The notes: generated by a model from the sequence alone, not told the origin. 12,376 nt of DNA from Deltaproteobacteria bacterium (GCA_031267005.1 JAIRZX010000388.1:1-12376); one strand, 5' to 3'. Counted from the first letter of the stretch, positions 1-5,661 are shown. A program made the numbers and translations.

Positions 1-2
1 GG

Positions 3-2117
3 CGCCGGGACTTCGACCGCGAACTCCACCGCCACTACGAGTTCTTAAAGTCGTCGGGCCAGCCGGGCCGCTTCGGGTTGAAGCGCGTCCGCATGAACAA
101 CGACGAGACGGGAGTCATAGGCAAGGGCGCGGACGACGCCTACGCCCTCTCGGCGCCGGGCTGGGTAGTCCGCGTCCGCGAGGGCGACTCGGGCCGGGCC
201 AACTCCTACAAGTATTACTTCAACTTCCGCGACCAGGCTGAAACCGAGATCATGAACAAGGCCATCGCCAACACCGCCGTCGCCAACTTGGGGTTGCGGA
301 TGTTGACCGAGGCCAACCGCCTCCACAGCTCCTTCCTGACCAGGTACAACGCCAGCTTCTCCCCCGGCGCCATGGTGAAGGACCTAATCGAGCGCTTCTT
401 CAACCAGTATTCGAGGGACCGCTTCGTCAGGGCCGACGGATCGTCCGTGAGCGGAGTGGAAGTCGCGCGGCGGATGGCCTCCTTGGCCGTGAACCCCGAG
501 TTTTACTCCGCCTATTTCAAGGCCTTCGTCAAAGGCGAAGAGTCGGACACCCCCTTCGGCAAGCTAGTCGCCGAGTTCCGACGCTCCGGGGCCAACTTCA
601 ACCAGCTTTCGCTCATCAAGAGTTTGGGGATAGAGACCACGTCCGCGAACGTGAAGGCCCAGCTCCTGGAGCGCAAGCGCTTGAAGATCGCCTGGAACAA
701 GTTCGCCGGGAGCACCCCGGTCAAGGCCGTCAACAAGGTGTTCGACGGCTGGAACGACGGCTTCAACGGCTTCGCCCCGGCCCTCCAGTTCGCCGCCATG
801 CGTCTCTCGGGGATGACCTTCAAGGACTCCGCCGCAGACACCCTGGACATGATGAACTACTACAAGACGGGCGAGATGGACTCCATGGGCTCGGCCTTCT
901 TCGTGTTCTACCGCCCCATCGTCCAGGGCGGGGCCAACTTCCTCAGGTCCATAAGCCCCTTCGGCAAGGGCGACGACGCCGCCAAGTGGCGCGGGGCCGT
1001 CACCTTCGCCGTCCTGGTCACGATGGGCATCCTGGCCCAGGGTCTCTTGCGTTCCCTGGGCGACATAGACGACGAGACCGGGATCAACAGCTACGACGCG
1101 CTCCCCTTTGAAACTGTCAGCCGGAGCATGGCGATAACCCTGCCCGGAGGGGGGATCTTCAAAGCCCCCATCGGCTTCGGCGGACCCCAGGCCGCCTTCG
1201 GCATGGGCGCGGCCATCCACCGCATGGGCCTGGGGTTACTTACCCCGCGCCAGGCGCTCTCCCATTCCGCCGTCGCGTTCATGAAGCAGGTGGCCCCGGA
1301 CGTCTATCCGGGCTACGCCGTATCCGACAACCCCTTCGCCTTCGGCGCCCAGACCTTCGTCCCCCAGATTTTCAGGCCTGTAATCGATCTGGCCGTCAAC
1401 AAGAACTACTTCGGCGGGCCCATCAAGCGGGGCGCCGCAACCGTAGGCATCCGGGAGTACGACAAGGGCAAGCTCGCCACCGCCCCCGGCTGGCACGAGT
1501 TCGCCCGCACCGCCTTCGAGACGACTAATCTCGACTTCACCCCGGAGCAGTGGCGCTACCTGCTCACGAGCTACCTCTGGGGCCCGCTCGCGGCCTTCAC
1601 GTCCAGCTACGACGAGGACAAGCTGTTGCCGAACGAGTACGGCTCGGGCGCGACCAACCGGATCTTCTCGGCCTTCGGGCTGAACGCCTTCTACAAGCCT
1701 GAGACCGACTCGGCCCTAAACTACATCTACCTGGTCAAGGAGCGCTTCGAGCAGGACTTTCTCCGCACGGGCACCCGCATCTCGCGCACGGGCGAGAGTT
1801 CCACCCATGACGAGAAGATAGACCTCATCAGGGACAACATGAAGGAGGCTGGCTACAGCGCGGACGAGATAAAAGGCTACCTGTTCGTAGCCGAGTTCGA
1901 TAAGGAGAAGGACGGCATCAGTCGCGACTTCTCCCAGCTGGCCTCAAAATACAAGTACGGGGACATCGAAGTCGAAGGCTCCGTCCAGCGCAAGTTCCAG
2001 AAATTCGCGGACGCCCAGGCCAAACTCATCGAGCGCACGGGGGAGAAGCTCTGGGCGCTGGACCTTCTGCGCGACGGCGTGGGCAAGGGCGCGAGAAAAC
2101 CGGAGAAAGACAAGTGA
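3..2117 (+). CDS. C-terminal part of a large phage polyvalent protein (LPD38-like), 5' end outside window
   Basis: The frame is open from the first codon of the window, with no stop before a TTG at 78 or an ATG at 93, and residues before the TTG read as normal coding (RRDFDRELHRHYEF). This is therefore the tail of a longer gene, and 705 residues are visible. The region around nt 760-960 (NDGFNGFAPALQFAAMRLSG, later FFVFYRPIVQGGANFLRSI) resembles the LPD38 domain found near the C-terminus of giant phage polyvalent proteins, which are thought to be carried in the virion and injected with DNA. One strongly hydrophobic stretch at nt 993-1055 (AVTFAVLVTMGILAQGLL) could be a membrane helix. The C-terminus is charged and helical. 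The 3' end overlaps the next gene by 4 bp (GTGA), so the two are probably translationally coupled. The LPD38 call is from memory of the family. Catalytic domains, if any, lie upstream of the window. It could equally be annotated as an internal virion protein. Confidence 0.72.
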   Translation, partial: RRDFDRELHRHYEFLKSSGQPGRFGLKRVRMNNDETGVIGKGADDAYALSAPGWVVRVREGDSGRANSYKYYFNFRDQAETEIMNKAIANTAVANLGLRMLTEANRLHSSFLTRYNASFSPGAMVKDLIERFFNQYSRDRFVRADGSSVSGVEVARRMASLAVNPEFYSAYFKAFVKGEESDTPFGKLVAEFRRSGANFNQLSLIKSLGIETTSANVKAQLLERKRLKIAWNKFAGSTPVKAVNKVFDGWNDGFNGFAPALQFAAMRLSGMTFKDSAADTLDMMNYYKTGEMDSMGSAFFVFYRPIVQGGANFLRSISPFGKGDDAAKWRGAVTFAVLVTMGILAQGLLRSLGDIDDETGINSYDALPFETVSRSMAITLPGGGIFKAPIGFGGPQAAFGMGAAIHRMGLGLLTPRQALSHSAVAFMKQVAPDVYPGYAVSDNPFAFGAQTFVPQIFRPVIDLAVNKNYFGGPIKRGAATVGIREYDKGKLATAPGWHEFARTAFETTNLDFTPEQWRYLLTSYLWGPLAAFTSSYDEDKLLPNEYGSGATNRIFSAFGLNAFYKPETDSALNYIYLVKERFEQDFLRTGTRISRTGESSTHDEKIDLIRDNMKEAGYSADEIKGYLFVAEFDKEKDGISRDFSQLASKYKYGDIEVEGSVQRKFQKFADAQAKLIERTGEKLWALDLLRDGVGKGARKPEKDK

Positions 2118-2533
2118 TTATCAAGCTCCAGCGCAACCAGCCGGAACTGCGGCTCCAGCTCGGCCGCCCCAAGGGCTTGGCCGGGCTCCCCGACGTCCGG
2201 GACTTGAGGCTGGTCATCCGCCCCCCGGCCCAGAAAGAGGGCGAGCCCTTCACCGACATCATCCGCCACGGCTTCTGGCCGGGCAACCCGCCCGAAAACG
2301 ACCCGCCCCCGTCCCGCGAAGTCCCGGCCCTGGTCTACCCCTGCTTCGAGCTGACCGCCGAGGGGGAAGCGGTCTTCCGCCTCGACAGCCAGCTGTGGAA
2401 GCGGGGCACCGGGCGCTACCTGGGCTACGTGAACATGGGGAGCCACACCATAACCGTCCTGGATCTCGATCTGGGACCTATCGACTGGCGGGTCTTGAAG
2501 GCCTCCGTCAAGACCGCCCGCCTCGAAGGATAG
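2114..2533 (+). CDS. Conserved phage protein, probably late/virion-associated, function unknown
   Basis: This 139-residue protein starts at a GTG that shares its last two bases with the preceding TGA, in a GTGA overlap, with GGAG about nine bases upstream. It has no signal peptide or membrane segment. The N-terminal half is Pro-rich (HGFWPGNPPENDPPP). The C-terminal half reads as a beta-rich fold (AVFRLDSQLWKRGTGRYLGY, then TITVLDLDLGPIDWRVLKAS). This pattern of a short 'LRLQLGRP...LPDVRDLRLVIRP' start followed by 'FRLDSxLWxxxxGRYxGxV' is reminiscent of small proteins encoded beside large virion proteins in podovirus-like phages. Its position between the polyvalent protein and the Ig-domain protein supports a late gene. 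No biochemical function can be assigned. Confidence 0.75.
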   Translation: MIIKLQRNQPELRLQLGRPKGLAGLPDVRDLRLVIRPPAQKEGEPFTDIIRHGFWPGNPPENDPPPSREVPALVYPCFELTAEGEAVFRLDSQLWKRGTGRYLGYVNMGSHTITVLDLDLGPIDWRVLKASVKTARLEG

Positions 2534-2536
2534 CTC

Positions 2537-3136
2537 ATGATTTTCAAACCCTTCTTCTCCCACCTCGCGCGCCACATGGAAGACGACGAACTCGTGTTGC
2601 CCGTGTCCTCCCGAGGCGAGGCCCGACTCCTGGGGCTCCTGCGCCAGGAGGGGGAGACCATGTACCTCGCCCTCCGCGACAACCGCCACGAGGAGGAGAT
2701 CGAAGTCGGCATCGTCTGCGGGAAGCTCGTCGTTCTCGAGCGCGGCGTGGGCGGGACCTCCGCGCACAGGTTCCCGCAGGGCTCGGAGGTGAGCTTCAAG
2801 GTCACGGTGTCCGTGGTCGAGAAGCTCATCTGCACCTACGACTGTTGCTCCGAGCCCTGCCCCTGCGCCCCGGTGGCCTACGCCGGATGCTCGCTCCCGG
2901 AGGCGACGGTCGGGACCAAGTGGCACGGGGCCGTCCTGTTCGCGGGCGACGGCCCCATAACCATAGTCCACGAGCTTCCGCACTGGATGTCCTCCAAGCG
3001 CGACGAGCGGACGCTCAAGCTTTCCGGGACCCCGCCGGAGGCGGGCAAGTGCTCCTTCACCGTGGCCGCCGCCAACTGCAACGGGAAGCACGTCGCGGTC
3101 AACGCGCTTCAGTTCACGGTGTCGGAGCCCGCCTAG
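2537..3136 (+). CDS. Phage structural-type protein with Cys-rich linker and C-terminal putative Ig domain
   Basis: This 199-residue protein starts at ATG 2537, with AAGGA seven bases upstream lying inside the end of the previous gene. Residues 10-85 (LARHMEDDELVLPV, then LVVLERGVGGTSAHRFPQG) match the style of small phage proteins in which a beta domain ends in 'RG..GT.A..FP.G'. Residues 99-118 hold six cysteines (C99, C103, C104, C108, C110, C118). Residues 114-196 look like a putative Ig fold (He_PIG-like): LPEATVG, LPHW, LKLSGTPPEAG, FTVAAANCNG and QFTVS are in the expected order. Such modules are common in virion decoration or receptor-binding accessory proteins, so surface exposure on the virion is likely but inferred. 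The gene is the last of the + block, and its TAG overlaps the stop of the opposing gene. Its final codons carry one copy of the 19-bp direct repeat. Confidence 0.78.
   Translation: MIFKPFFSHLARHMEDDELVLPVSSRGEARLLGLLRQEGETMYLALRDNRHEEEIEVGIVCGKLVVLERGVGGTSAHRFPQGSEVSFKVTVSVVEKLICTYDCCSEPCPCAPVAYAGCSLPEATVGTKWHGAVLFAGDGPITIVHELPHWMSSKRDERTLKLSGTPPEAGKCSFTVAAANCNGKHVAVNALQFTVSEPA
3108..3126 (+). repeat. Left copy of exact 19-bp direct repeat bounding the accessory cassette
   Basis: The sequence TTCAGTTCACGGTGTCGGA occurs here and again, same orientation, at 5662-5680. Flanking bases differ immediately on both sides, so the match is exactly 19 bp. This copy encodes the QFTVS end of the Ig-domain protein, where it fits the family pattern, so it is probably the original. 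It sits seven bases before the convergent gene junction and marks the left side of the lower-GC block. Confidence 0.85.
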
Positions 3137-3561
3137 CCCTCCCTGTACAGCTTGGGCACCCAATTCATAGCCTGCAGACATTCCTTTATAAGGTCGTCCT
3201 TGCGCTCGCGCCAGATCTCCTTTCGCGCTTGCCTGGCGGTGCGCTCCATGCGCTTGTCGAGAAGGACAAGCGTTTGGTAACACAGGCTGTATTGGCTCGT
3301 GAGCATTTGCGTCAGGAATGACAGGTCCTCTAGGGCATCCAGATCCTGGTACCTTTCGACGTGTGTTTTCAGGTTCTCCTCTTTGTAGGAGCGTATGGTC
3401 TCCTGCATCCAGCACGCCATTTTCTGAATGGTTTCCTGCTGGTAAGTCCCGGCGTAGCCCTCAAGCTTATCAAGGCGGGCATCTACGGCTACCAGTTTGA
3501 CTACCCAGCCATGCAGCCTTTCATTGATTATCTCCTCAATCAGTTTGTTGTTTTCGGTCAT
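3133..3561 (-). CDS. Helical hypothetical protein, last gene of the cassette
   Basis: This 142-residue protein starts at ATG 3561, with AAAGGAAT five bases upstream (3567-3574). I do not recognise a family. It is charged and appears fully alpha-helical (IIEEIINERL-type N-terminus, a Gln/Glu/Lys-rich middle, and a basic stretch RTARQARKEIWRERKDD near the C-terminus), with no membrane segment. Its TAG at 3133-3135 lies within a CTAG shared with the stop of the opposing + strand gene, so the two transcription units meet with no spacer. It is separated from the next upstream gene by 20 bp. Lower GC than the replication genes fits it being part of the accessory cassette. A small helical adaptor or inhibitor role would be speculation. 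Confidence 0.75.
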   Translation of the reverse strand: MTENNKLIEEIINERLHGWVVKLVAVDARLDKLEGYAGTYQQETIQKMACWMQETIRSYKEENLKTHVERYQDLDALEDLSFLTQMLTSQYSLCYQTLVLLDKRMERTARQARKEIWRERKDDLIKECLQAMNWVPKLYREG

Positions 3562-3581
3562 TCAGTATTCCTTTGCTTCGT

Positions 3582-4037
3582 TCAGGTGCTCGTCAATTTC
3601 CGCCTGTCCAGGACTTTCTTTGCGATCTGGACGTGCTCGAGGACCTCGTAGTGATGATCTTTCCAGAATGGGCTGTCCAGTAACTCCGTGAGGAGGTGCT
3701 CGCAAGCGTTTACGATGTCCACGTTGGAGAGCCCGTTCCCCAGGTGATCGTTTATCGTGTACCTGCGTCTCGCTTCCCTTAAATAAATTTCGACAAGCTC
3801 CAACCTGCGGATCAGGTCTGTCTTAGCAAGCCTGACGTGTTTGAGAACCTCGTGGTTATATTCTTTCACGTACTTCGCGGGCATGTTGTATATGAACCAC
3901 TCGTAGCGACGCTCGCACGCTTCCAGGAGGCCCGCGATGTAGAACCCGTCCCCAAGGTAGTCAGGCCCCGCACGTCTGCGCGACTCTCTTTCCAAAATAC
4001 TGTCGATGGCCTTCAGCTCGGTCAGTTCGTCTTCCAT
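3582..4037 (-). CDS. Internally duplicated helical protein, function unknown
   Basis: This 151-residue protein starts at ATG 4037, whose A is the last base of the TAA ending the LarB-like gene (TAATG), with AAGGAGGA at 4041-4048. The protein consists of two copies of a roughly 63-residue helical unit, at residues 15-78 and 86-147. Matching landmarks are RRR..., LGDG/LGNG (28-31 and 99-102), EAC/NAC (Cys41 and Cys112) and HEVLKHVRLAK/YEVLEHVQIAK (62-72 and 130-140), with one three-residue gap. The copies have diverged widely in between, so the duplication is old. The first 15 bases of the gene (ATGGAAGACGAACTG) are identical to those of the 88-aa gene upstream in the same cassette. No known family recognised. 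Coupling to the LarB-like gene suggests co-expression. Confidence 0.8.
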   Translation of the reverse strand: MEDELTELKAIDSILERESRRRAGPDYLGDGFYIAGLLEACERRYEWFIYNMPAKYVKEYNHEVLKHVRLAKTDLIRRLELVEIYLREARRRYTINDHLGNGLSNVDIVNACEHLLTELLDSPFWKDHHYEVLEHVQIAKKVLDRRKLTST

Positions 4038-4675
4038 TAGTCCTCCTTCCTGCCGTCAAGCAGGTTCAATATCCGGGCGGCCATGCACGCCGCCCCGTAT
4101 CCGTTGTCGATGTTGACCACTGCCAAGCCCGGAGCGCAGCTCAGGAGCATCGAAGCCAGCGCCGACTCCCCGTGGCGGGACACTCCGTAGCCTACGGAAG
4201 TCGGGACGCAGATGACGGGCTTTTCGGAGACGCTTCCGACGAGCGTAGCCAGCGCGGCGTCCAGCCCGGCCACTACTATGACGACCTTGTAGTTGTCGAG
4301 AATCCTGGGCACGAGGTTGAACTTAGAGAAATCATCAACTCCGCAGTCTGAGTACACCTTATTGCTAAACCCCAGGAACTTCAAAGTGATGCTCGCTTCC
4401 TGCGCTACGAAGGCGTCGCAGAGCCCGGCGGAGATTACGGCGACTGACAGCTCGGGATCTCTGGACGGCCAAAGCTTGTTACACGCCGTCCTGGCTATGC
4501 GGTCGTAGTAGAAGGAACTCCTTTCCTCAAAAAGGATGCCGTCGAAGACGTCTTCCGACAGCCGGGTAAACAATACGGGATCGGAATCTTTCGAGTTGGA
4601 GCTGGCCATCAGCTTTCCAATGTCGTCAACCGATCTCCCCTCGGAGAATACCGCGTCCAGAAGATCTGCTCTCAT
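4037..4675 (-). CDS. larB: LarB-like AIR-carboxylase-superfamily protein (pyridinium carboxylase/hydrolase of nickel-pincer cofactor synthesis)
   Basis: Family function: LarB carboxylates the pyridinium ring of nicotinic acid adenine dinucleotide (NaAD) and hydrolyses it to AMP plus P2CMN, the first step towards the nickel-pincer nucleotide of lactate racemase. Seen here (212 aa): an N-terminal VFSEGRSVDDI matching the family's 'VVFGEGK', then SVAVISAGLCD (77-87, where canonical forms have TAGTSDLP), VVIVVAGLDAALATLVG (131-147), VICVPTSVGYG (154-164), SCAPGLAVVNIDNGYGA (179-195). Cys180 matches the catalytic cysteine known from the Lactiplantibacillus enzyme. Asp139, 41 residues before it, falls where that enzyme has its active-site Glu. 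The TSDLP segment is replaced by LCDAF. The N-terminus is about 30 residues shorter than usual. The start at ATG 4675 overlaps the SD context of the preceding gene's TAG. No larC, larE or larA is visible. PurE is less likely because the PTSVGYG/NIDNGYG signatures are LarB-like. Homology is strong; activity is uncertain. Confidence 0.85.
   Translation of the reverse strand: MRADLLDAVFSEGRSVDDIGKLMASSNSKDSDPVLFTRLSEDVFDGILFEERSSFYYDRIARTACNKLWPSRDPELSVAVISAGLCDAFVAQEASITLKFLGFSNKVYSDCGVDDFSKFNLVPRILDNYKVVIVVAGLDAALATLVGSVSEKPVICVPTSVGYGVSRHGESALASMLLSCAPGLAVVNIDNGYGAACMAARILNLLDGRKED
4041..4048 (-). promoter_or_regulatory. Shine-Dalgarno embedded in the end of the LarB-like gene
   Basis: AAGGAGGA forms the last codons (Lys-Glu-Asp) of the LarB-like gene and is the ribosome binding site of the ATG at 4037, with TAATG joining stop and start. 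The 10-bp element AGGAGGACTA (4047-4038) recurs exactly at two upstream gene junctions. Confidence 0.8.
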
Positions 4676-5173
4676 CTAGTCCTCCTCCTCGTAGGTCGCT
4701 TGGAACATGGCGTCCTCGCAGTAGTAGAACTCGCCGTCGGCCCCCTTGATGATCCATTCCCCGTATGCCGTCATCAAGGTCCTGGTAGGCGTCGTGACGT
4801 AGAGTCCCAGGTCCGTGCCGTCTAAGTAGGCAGCGCCCAGCCAGTCTCTGATTTCGAGTTCGTCGTCCTTGGTCAGCCTCACGGCTTCCACGACTGCGGG
4901 CTTCGTGCGGTACATAGCCACGCAGTCCTCCACCTCCTCGTAGGTAGCCCAGAAGATGTCGTCCTTGCAGTAATAGAATTCTCCCTCGGCTCCCTTGATG
5001 ATCCACTCGCCCGACAGGGCCACCATCATGAGCCTGGCGGGCGTCTTGACGACGAGCCCCAGGGGATTGAGGTCATAGTAGGTAGCGCCCAGCCAGTCGC
5101 TGACTATCGCCTTGTTGTTCAGGTCGAGCACCACGGCTGCCACGACTGCGGGCTTCGTGCGATACTTCTTCAT
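4676..5173 (-). CDS. Tandem two-domain version of a common small phage 'YR-KP...GEWIIKG..GEFY.C' protein
   Basis: The chosen start, ATG 5173, has AAGGAGG at 5181-5187; an in-frame ATG at 5212 lies inside the previous gene and is less likely. The 165-residue protein is two copies of one domain, at residues 4-80 and 88-162. Each starts YRTKPAVV.AV, has DWLGA.Y and LGL.V.TP.R, then GEWIIKGA.GEFYYC and ends F.ATYEE. Single-copy proteins with this layout (KYRKKPV.VEA..., GDWIIKGV.GEFYPC, F..TYE) are frequent in phages of many hosts, usually in early or accessory regions, and have no settled function. The copies are also very similar in DNA, so this duplication is recent compared with that in the 151-aa neighbour. 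The final GAG-GAG-GAC-TAG supplies the SD of the LarB-like gene. Confidence in the domain is high; no function is assigned. Confidence 0.85.
   Translation of the reverse strand: MKKYRTKPAVVAAVVLDLNNKAIVSDWLGATYYDLNPLGLVVKTPARLMMVALSGEWIIKGAEGEFYYCKDDIFWATYEEVEDCVAMYRTKPAVVEAVRLTKDDELEIRDWLGAAYLDGTDLGLYVTTPTRTLMTAYGEWIIKGADGEFYYCEDAMFQATYEEED
4679..5164 (-). repeat. In-gene tandem duplication, two units about 250 bp apart
   Basis: The stretch at 4881-4909 matches 5133-5161 with one mismatch in 29 bases (spacing 252 bp). The CCCTTGATGATCCA block at 4743 recurs at 4992 (spacing 249 bp), consistent with a one-codon indel between the two domain copies. The high nucleotide identity indicates a young tandem duplication within a single gene. 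Confidence 0.8.
4681..4690 (-). promoter_or_regulatory. Shine-Dalgarno of the LarB-like gene embedded in the preceding stop region
   Basis: GAGGAGGAGG encodes the terminal Glu residues of the two-domain protein and precedes ACTAG then ATG at 4675. It shares AGGAGGACTA (4686-4677) with the junctions at 4047-4038 and 5186-5177. Confidence 0.8.
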
Positions 5174-5175
5174 TT

Positions 5176-5385
5176 CTAGTCCTCCTTCTCGCCAAGTTTG
5201 TCTAGCAACCATTCCTGTGCCAGTTTTGACATGGTCTGTAAATCTTTGGCGGCGATATAGGCTCCATCCAACGAAGTTACAAACGGGCTATGAGTTGTTT
5301 TGTATACGAGATCACGAAACTCGTTAGCGAGTCGCTCGAGACGATCAGCCGCGATTTCTAAATTTCTGCCGTCGGAATAGTTCAC
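5176..5385 (-). CDS. Small helical hypothetical protein (69 aa, GTG start)
   Basis: I place the start at the GTG ending at 5385, because GGGGGAG (5391-5397) lies five bases upstream and the GTG shares its first G with the TAG of the preceding gene (TAGTG). Another in-frame GTG at 5409 lacks that SD. The product begins MNYSDGRNLEIAADRLERL and is predicted helical and acidic, with no Cys cluster or membrane segment. A stretch RLANEFRDL resembles RLRKEFAHL in the 88-aa product just upstream, so the two might be distant paralogues, but the similarity is too short to be sure. The last codons (GAG-AAG-GAG-GAC-TAG) provide the SD for the two-domain gene. Function not recognised. Confidence 0.7.
   Translation of the reverse strand: MNYSDGRNLEIAADRLERLANEFRDLVYKTTHSPFVTSLDGAYIAAKDLQTMSKLAQEWLLDKLGEKED
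5181..5187 (-). promoter_or_regulatory. Ribosome binding site that fixes the start of the two-domain gene at 5173
   Basis: AAGGAGG lies seven bases before ATG 5173 and overlaps the last codons of the 69-aa gene. No comparable motif precedes the upstream in-frame ATG at 5212, which falls inside the 69-aa coding region. Confidence 0.75.
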
Positions 5386-5651
5386 TACTTCTCCCCCGCG
5401 TCCTCGCACGACACGTGCTCTCTCATCCTCGACTCGTAGCGCTGTTTCCGCATCAGAATCGAATCACGAACATAGTCTAAGAAGCGCTGAGTTTTCTCCA
5501 TCACTTCCTGGATGTTGCCGCCCTTGTACGCGTCGTGCTCCGCCAGGGTCTCCGCAAGATGCGCAAACTCCTTGCGCAGACGGGTTGCGTCGTCCAAGTG
5601 ATCGTCTATGTCCGCCCAGTTGCGGACCAAATCGACCAGTTCGTCTTCCAT
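5385..5651 (-). CDS. Small helical hypothetical protein (88 aa), first gene of the cassette
   Basis: Starts at ATG 5651 with AAGGGGGA at 5655-5662. The 88-residue product (MEDELVDLVRNWADIDDHLD...) is strongly acidic then basic, alpha-helical and free of membrane segments. I recognise no family. Its first five codons are identical base for base to those of the 151-aa gene at 4037 (ATGGAAGACGAACTG), hinting at a shared origin of the 5' ends. The 5' side abuts the right copy of the 19-bp direct repeat, only about ten bases from the start codon, so this gene is the first inside the cassette. Its TAG overlaps the GTG of the next gene, implying coupled translation. Confidence 0.75.
   Translation of the reverse strand: MEDELVDLVRNWADIDDHLDDATRLRKEFAHLAETLAEHDAYKGGNIQEVMEKTQRFLDYVRDSILMRKQRYESRMREHVSCEDAGEK
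5391..5397 (-). promoter_or_regulatory. Ribosome binding site deciding the GTG start at 5385
   Basis: GGGGGAG sits five bases before GTG 5385 and lies within the final codons of the 88-aa gene. It favours the 69-residue product over an eight-residue-longer version starting at the GTG ending at 5409. Confidence 0.6.
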
Positions 5652-5661
5652 AATTCCCCCT

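Larger units (their letters stand above)
3127..5661. other. Accessory six-gene cassette (LarB-like island) between direct repeats
   Basis: This block lies between the two 19-bp direct repeats and separates the + strand late genes from the - strand replication genes. It holds six tightly packed - strand genes with no recognisable replication or virion function, including the LarB-like gene. Base composition is patchy. Hand-counted 60-base lines starting at 3481, 3841, 4321 and 5221 are about 43-45% GC, whereas lines at 7441 and 10021 are about 67-70%. Some lines within the larB-like gene (for example 4201) are as GC-rich as the rest. Composition, repeats and gene content together suggest acquisition as a unit. 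The acquisition model is inference, and no integrase, transposase or inverted repeats are visible. Confidence 0.55.

Noticed and set aside
3108..3126. 19-bp repeat read as a pair of phage promoters
   Set aside because: In either orientation at least one copy would direct transcription away from any sensible gene start, and no promoter-like conserved core is recognisable; a recombination boundary fits both copies better, though not proven.
3152..3163. TTGGG-CA-CCCAA inverted repeat near the convergent junction as a terminator
   Set aside because: The loop would be too short, the stem is only four to five pairs, there is no U-tract, and it lies inside the coding region of the 142-aa gene.
1877..3415. 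Long open frame (512 codons) on the - strand across the convergent junction
   Set aside because: Gly/Arg/Ala/His-rich composition typical of the antisense of GC-rich genes, no motifs, and it lies opposite three well-supported + strand genes.
4037..4675. PurE (purine biosynthesis N5-CAIR mutase) as the identity of the 212-aa protein
   Set aside because: The PTSVGYG, SCAPG and NIDNGYG motifs and the extra N-terminal VFSEGRS segment are LarB features; PurE is shorter and has its GSxSD motif near the N-terminus.
5176..5212. ATG at 5212 as the start of the two-domain gene
   Set aside because: It adds 13 residues unrelated to the domain, lies in the previous gene and has no SD, while ATG 5173 has AAGGAGG at good spacing.
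3127..5661. Cassette as a transposon or insertion sequence
   Set aside because: No transposase or integrase gene and no terminal inverted repeats; 19 bp is longer than usual target-site duplications.
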